DNA from: Phormidesmis sp963789215
Lineage (GTDB): Bacteria; Cyanobacteriota; Cyanobacteriia; Phormidesmidales; Phormidesmidaceae
Length of the DNA: 64,000 nt
NCBI GenBank assembly: GCA_963789215.1
Contig: CAWBJY010000007.1
Location: 1 to 64,000 of the forward strand
Direction: 5' to 3'
Part shown: positions 63,172 through 64,000 of the stretch, in pieces
How positions within the stretch are numbered: the first letter of the stretch is position 1
How the letters are laid out: each line of letters opens with the position of its first letter
Made by a program: the position numbers and the translations under genes
Notes under the pieces: model-generated
Told to the model about the DNA's origin: nothing
What the model saw: the letters and a program-made list of their open reading frames with translations, nothing else
The model's database searches: none

Positions 63172-63845
63172 AGTGGCTTTACGTCGCAGCTAGTTTGGCG
63201 CTGTTTACAACGATGCTGATATATTCGCAGCTCGACACATCCGCAGCCACAGAACTGATAACGAAGCTACCAATTGCCGAAACCATCGCGCAAGAAAGCA
63301 GCGTCCCTAACGCGGTCACCGGCATTATTTTCAAGAACCGACTCTACGACACCATTTTTGAAGTCGTTGTTTTTACCATCGCCATCATGGGTGTCCGCTT
63401 CCTGCTAGCCGACGAACAGCCCTCTCACACCGTTTACCAGTTTACCGACCAGCCCTCCATTGTATTAGCTAGGCTAGGAGCAACGATTGCTGCGCTAGTC
63501 GGTATAGAGCTAGCAATTCGCGGACACCTGAGTCCCGGCGGTGGCTTTGCAGCAGGCGTTGCCGGAGGTACGGCCATTGGGCTAGTGGCCATTACATCTC
63601 CCTCAGAATGGATGGAAGCAGTATATAAGCAATGGCGAGCCTCAGCCTGGGAAAAAGTATCGGTGCTGTTGTTTATTGCGATCGCCCTTCTCTCCCTCTT
63701 TGGCCTAGCGCTACCACCCGGCATTCCCGGCAACCTCCTCAGCGGCGGCTGGATTCCTATCCTCAACACCTTAGTTGCCATCAAAGTAGCCCTTGGATCG
63801 TGGGCCACCGTCCTAATCTTTGTCCGATATCGCGGACTGCTGTAG
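63168..63845 (+). CDS. mrpB: Mrp/Mnh antiporter subunit B, with MbhE-like N-terminus, 225 aa
   Basis: The N-terminal segment (~1-85) has a membrane helix and a periplasmic loop followed by AVTGIIFKNRLYDTIFEVVV, which corresponds to the very end of MrpA/MbhE. The MnhB domain follows (~98-225): SIVLARLGATIAALVGIELA, the conserved GHLSPGGGFAAGVAGGTAIG block (HxxPGGGFxxG) and three further helices ending LVAIKVALGSWATVLIF. Completes the seven-gene Mrp operon. Overlaps the preceding gene by 4 bp. Confidence 0.92.
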   Translation: MKWLYVAASLALFTTMLIYSQLDTSAATELITKLPIAETIAQESSVPNAVTGIIFKNRLYDTIFEVVVFTIAIMGVRFLLADEQPSHTVYQFTDQPSIVLARLGATIAALVGIELAIRGHLSPGGGFAAGVAGGTAIGLVAITSPSEWMEAVYKQWRASAWEKVSVLLFIAIALLSLFGLALPPGIPGNLLSGGWIPILNTLVAIKVALGSWATVLIFVRYRGLL

Positions 63846-63896
63846 ATTTACTGTTGTAGATTTAGAATCTAAAACCCACGCTCAGGAGCATCCGCC

Positions 63897-64000
63897 ATGG
63901 CTGGCAAACTTACCACTCACATTCTAGACACCGCCCAGGGCCAACCCGCCGCAGACGTAACCGTCGAACTATTTCAAATCAGCCTGTCTCAGGACGCAAA
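63897..64000 (+). CDS. uraH: 5-hydroxyisourate hydrolase (transthyretin-like), N-terminal part only
   Basis: Begins AGKLTTHILDTAQGQPAADV after the ATG, continuing TVELFQISLSQDA; THILDTAxGxPAxxV is the hallmark of HIUase, the second enzyme of urate breakdown, which hydrolyses 5-hydroxyisourate to OHCU. AGGAG lies about 10 bases before the ATG at 63897. The frame runs off the right edge after ~34 residues. It starts 51 bp after mrpB on the same strand and may open a purine-degradation group beyond the window. Confidence 0.85.
   Translation, partial: MAGKLTTHILDTAQGQPAADVTVELFQISLSQDA

Overview
The window reads as a piece of a cyanobacterial chromosome. The HIP1 octamer GCGATCGC and its variants recur throughout. 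Several genes are typical of cyanobacteria: gun4 with an N-terminal helical-repeat part, a Mrp operon in the order C-D-E-F-G-A'-B, a DUF928/CHAT-TPR pair, a caspase-fold protein, an ABC1 kinase and a lone cofH-type gene. The genus cannot be fixed from this sequence alone.

Positions 1-6602 are accessory DNA. The left edge cuts a minus-strand tnsB whose protein closely resembles the TnsB of type V-K CRISPR-associated transposons as I remember it. Upstream of it lie four copies of a 17-bp repeat and a plausible TGT transposon terminus near 1100, so the window appears to hold the left end of a Tn7-like/CAST element whose remaining genes lie outside. Next comes a nest of insertion sequences: an intact IS4-like element (1672-2993, minus), two truncated IS21 istA fragments in tandem (2994-4370), and an inverted second IS4-like copy (4371-6602). 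That second copy is broken by an internally deleted ISNCY-like element flanked by a 9-bp duplication.

From 6600 on the DNA is mostly chromosomal. 6.6-17.9 kb: an IS-truncated DUF389 membrane protein, a glycogen-debranching-type enzyme, small secreted or low-complexity proteins, an iron-uptake block (FutC-like ATPase, PiuC-like dioxygenase, FutA-like binding protein with a Fur-box-like site), carB and a HAD phosphatase. 18-24.5 kb: two tandem large paralogues of an unknown exported, probably outer-membrane protein, one frameshifted, with a shared palindrome upstream of each. 25.4-28.5 kb: an alpha-amylase and an M20 amidohydrolase, both frameshifted. 28.6-36.6 kb: small hypotheticals, a hydrolase, cofH, DUF928 and a CHAT-TPR protein. 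36.7-50.5 kb: gamma-glutamylcyclotransferase, leuS, an OmpR-type regulator, an envelope/lipid-linked-sugar group (three glycosyltransferase-like genes, a GtrA and a GT2-GtrA fusion), a TPR protein and small conserved genes. 50.7-59.5 kb: an inactive-looking caspase-fold protein, hypotheticals, a LuxR-type regulator, gun4, a HAD hydrolase and an ABC1 kinase. 59.6-63.8 kb: the Mrp Na+/H+ antiporter operon, preceded by an inverted repeat and a 38-codon ORF with a strong Shine-Dalgarno. The right edge cuts a 5-hydroxyisourate hydrolase.

Functional groupings: iron capture and Fur control at 10-13 kb; alpha-glucan breakdown (debranching enzyme and amylase); polyprenyl-sugar and envelope glycosylation at 40-47 kb; cation and pH homeostasis (Mrp). 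Three frameshifts within 7 kb mean that either gene decay or sequencing error must be considered there.
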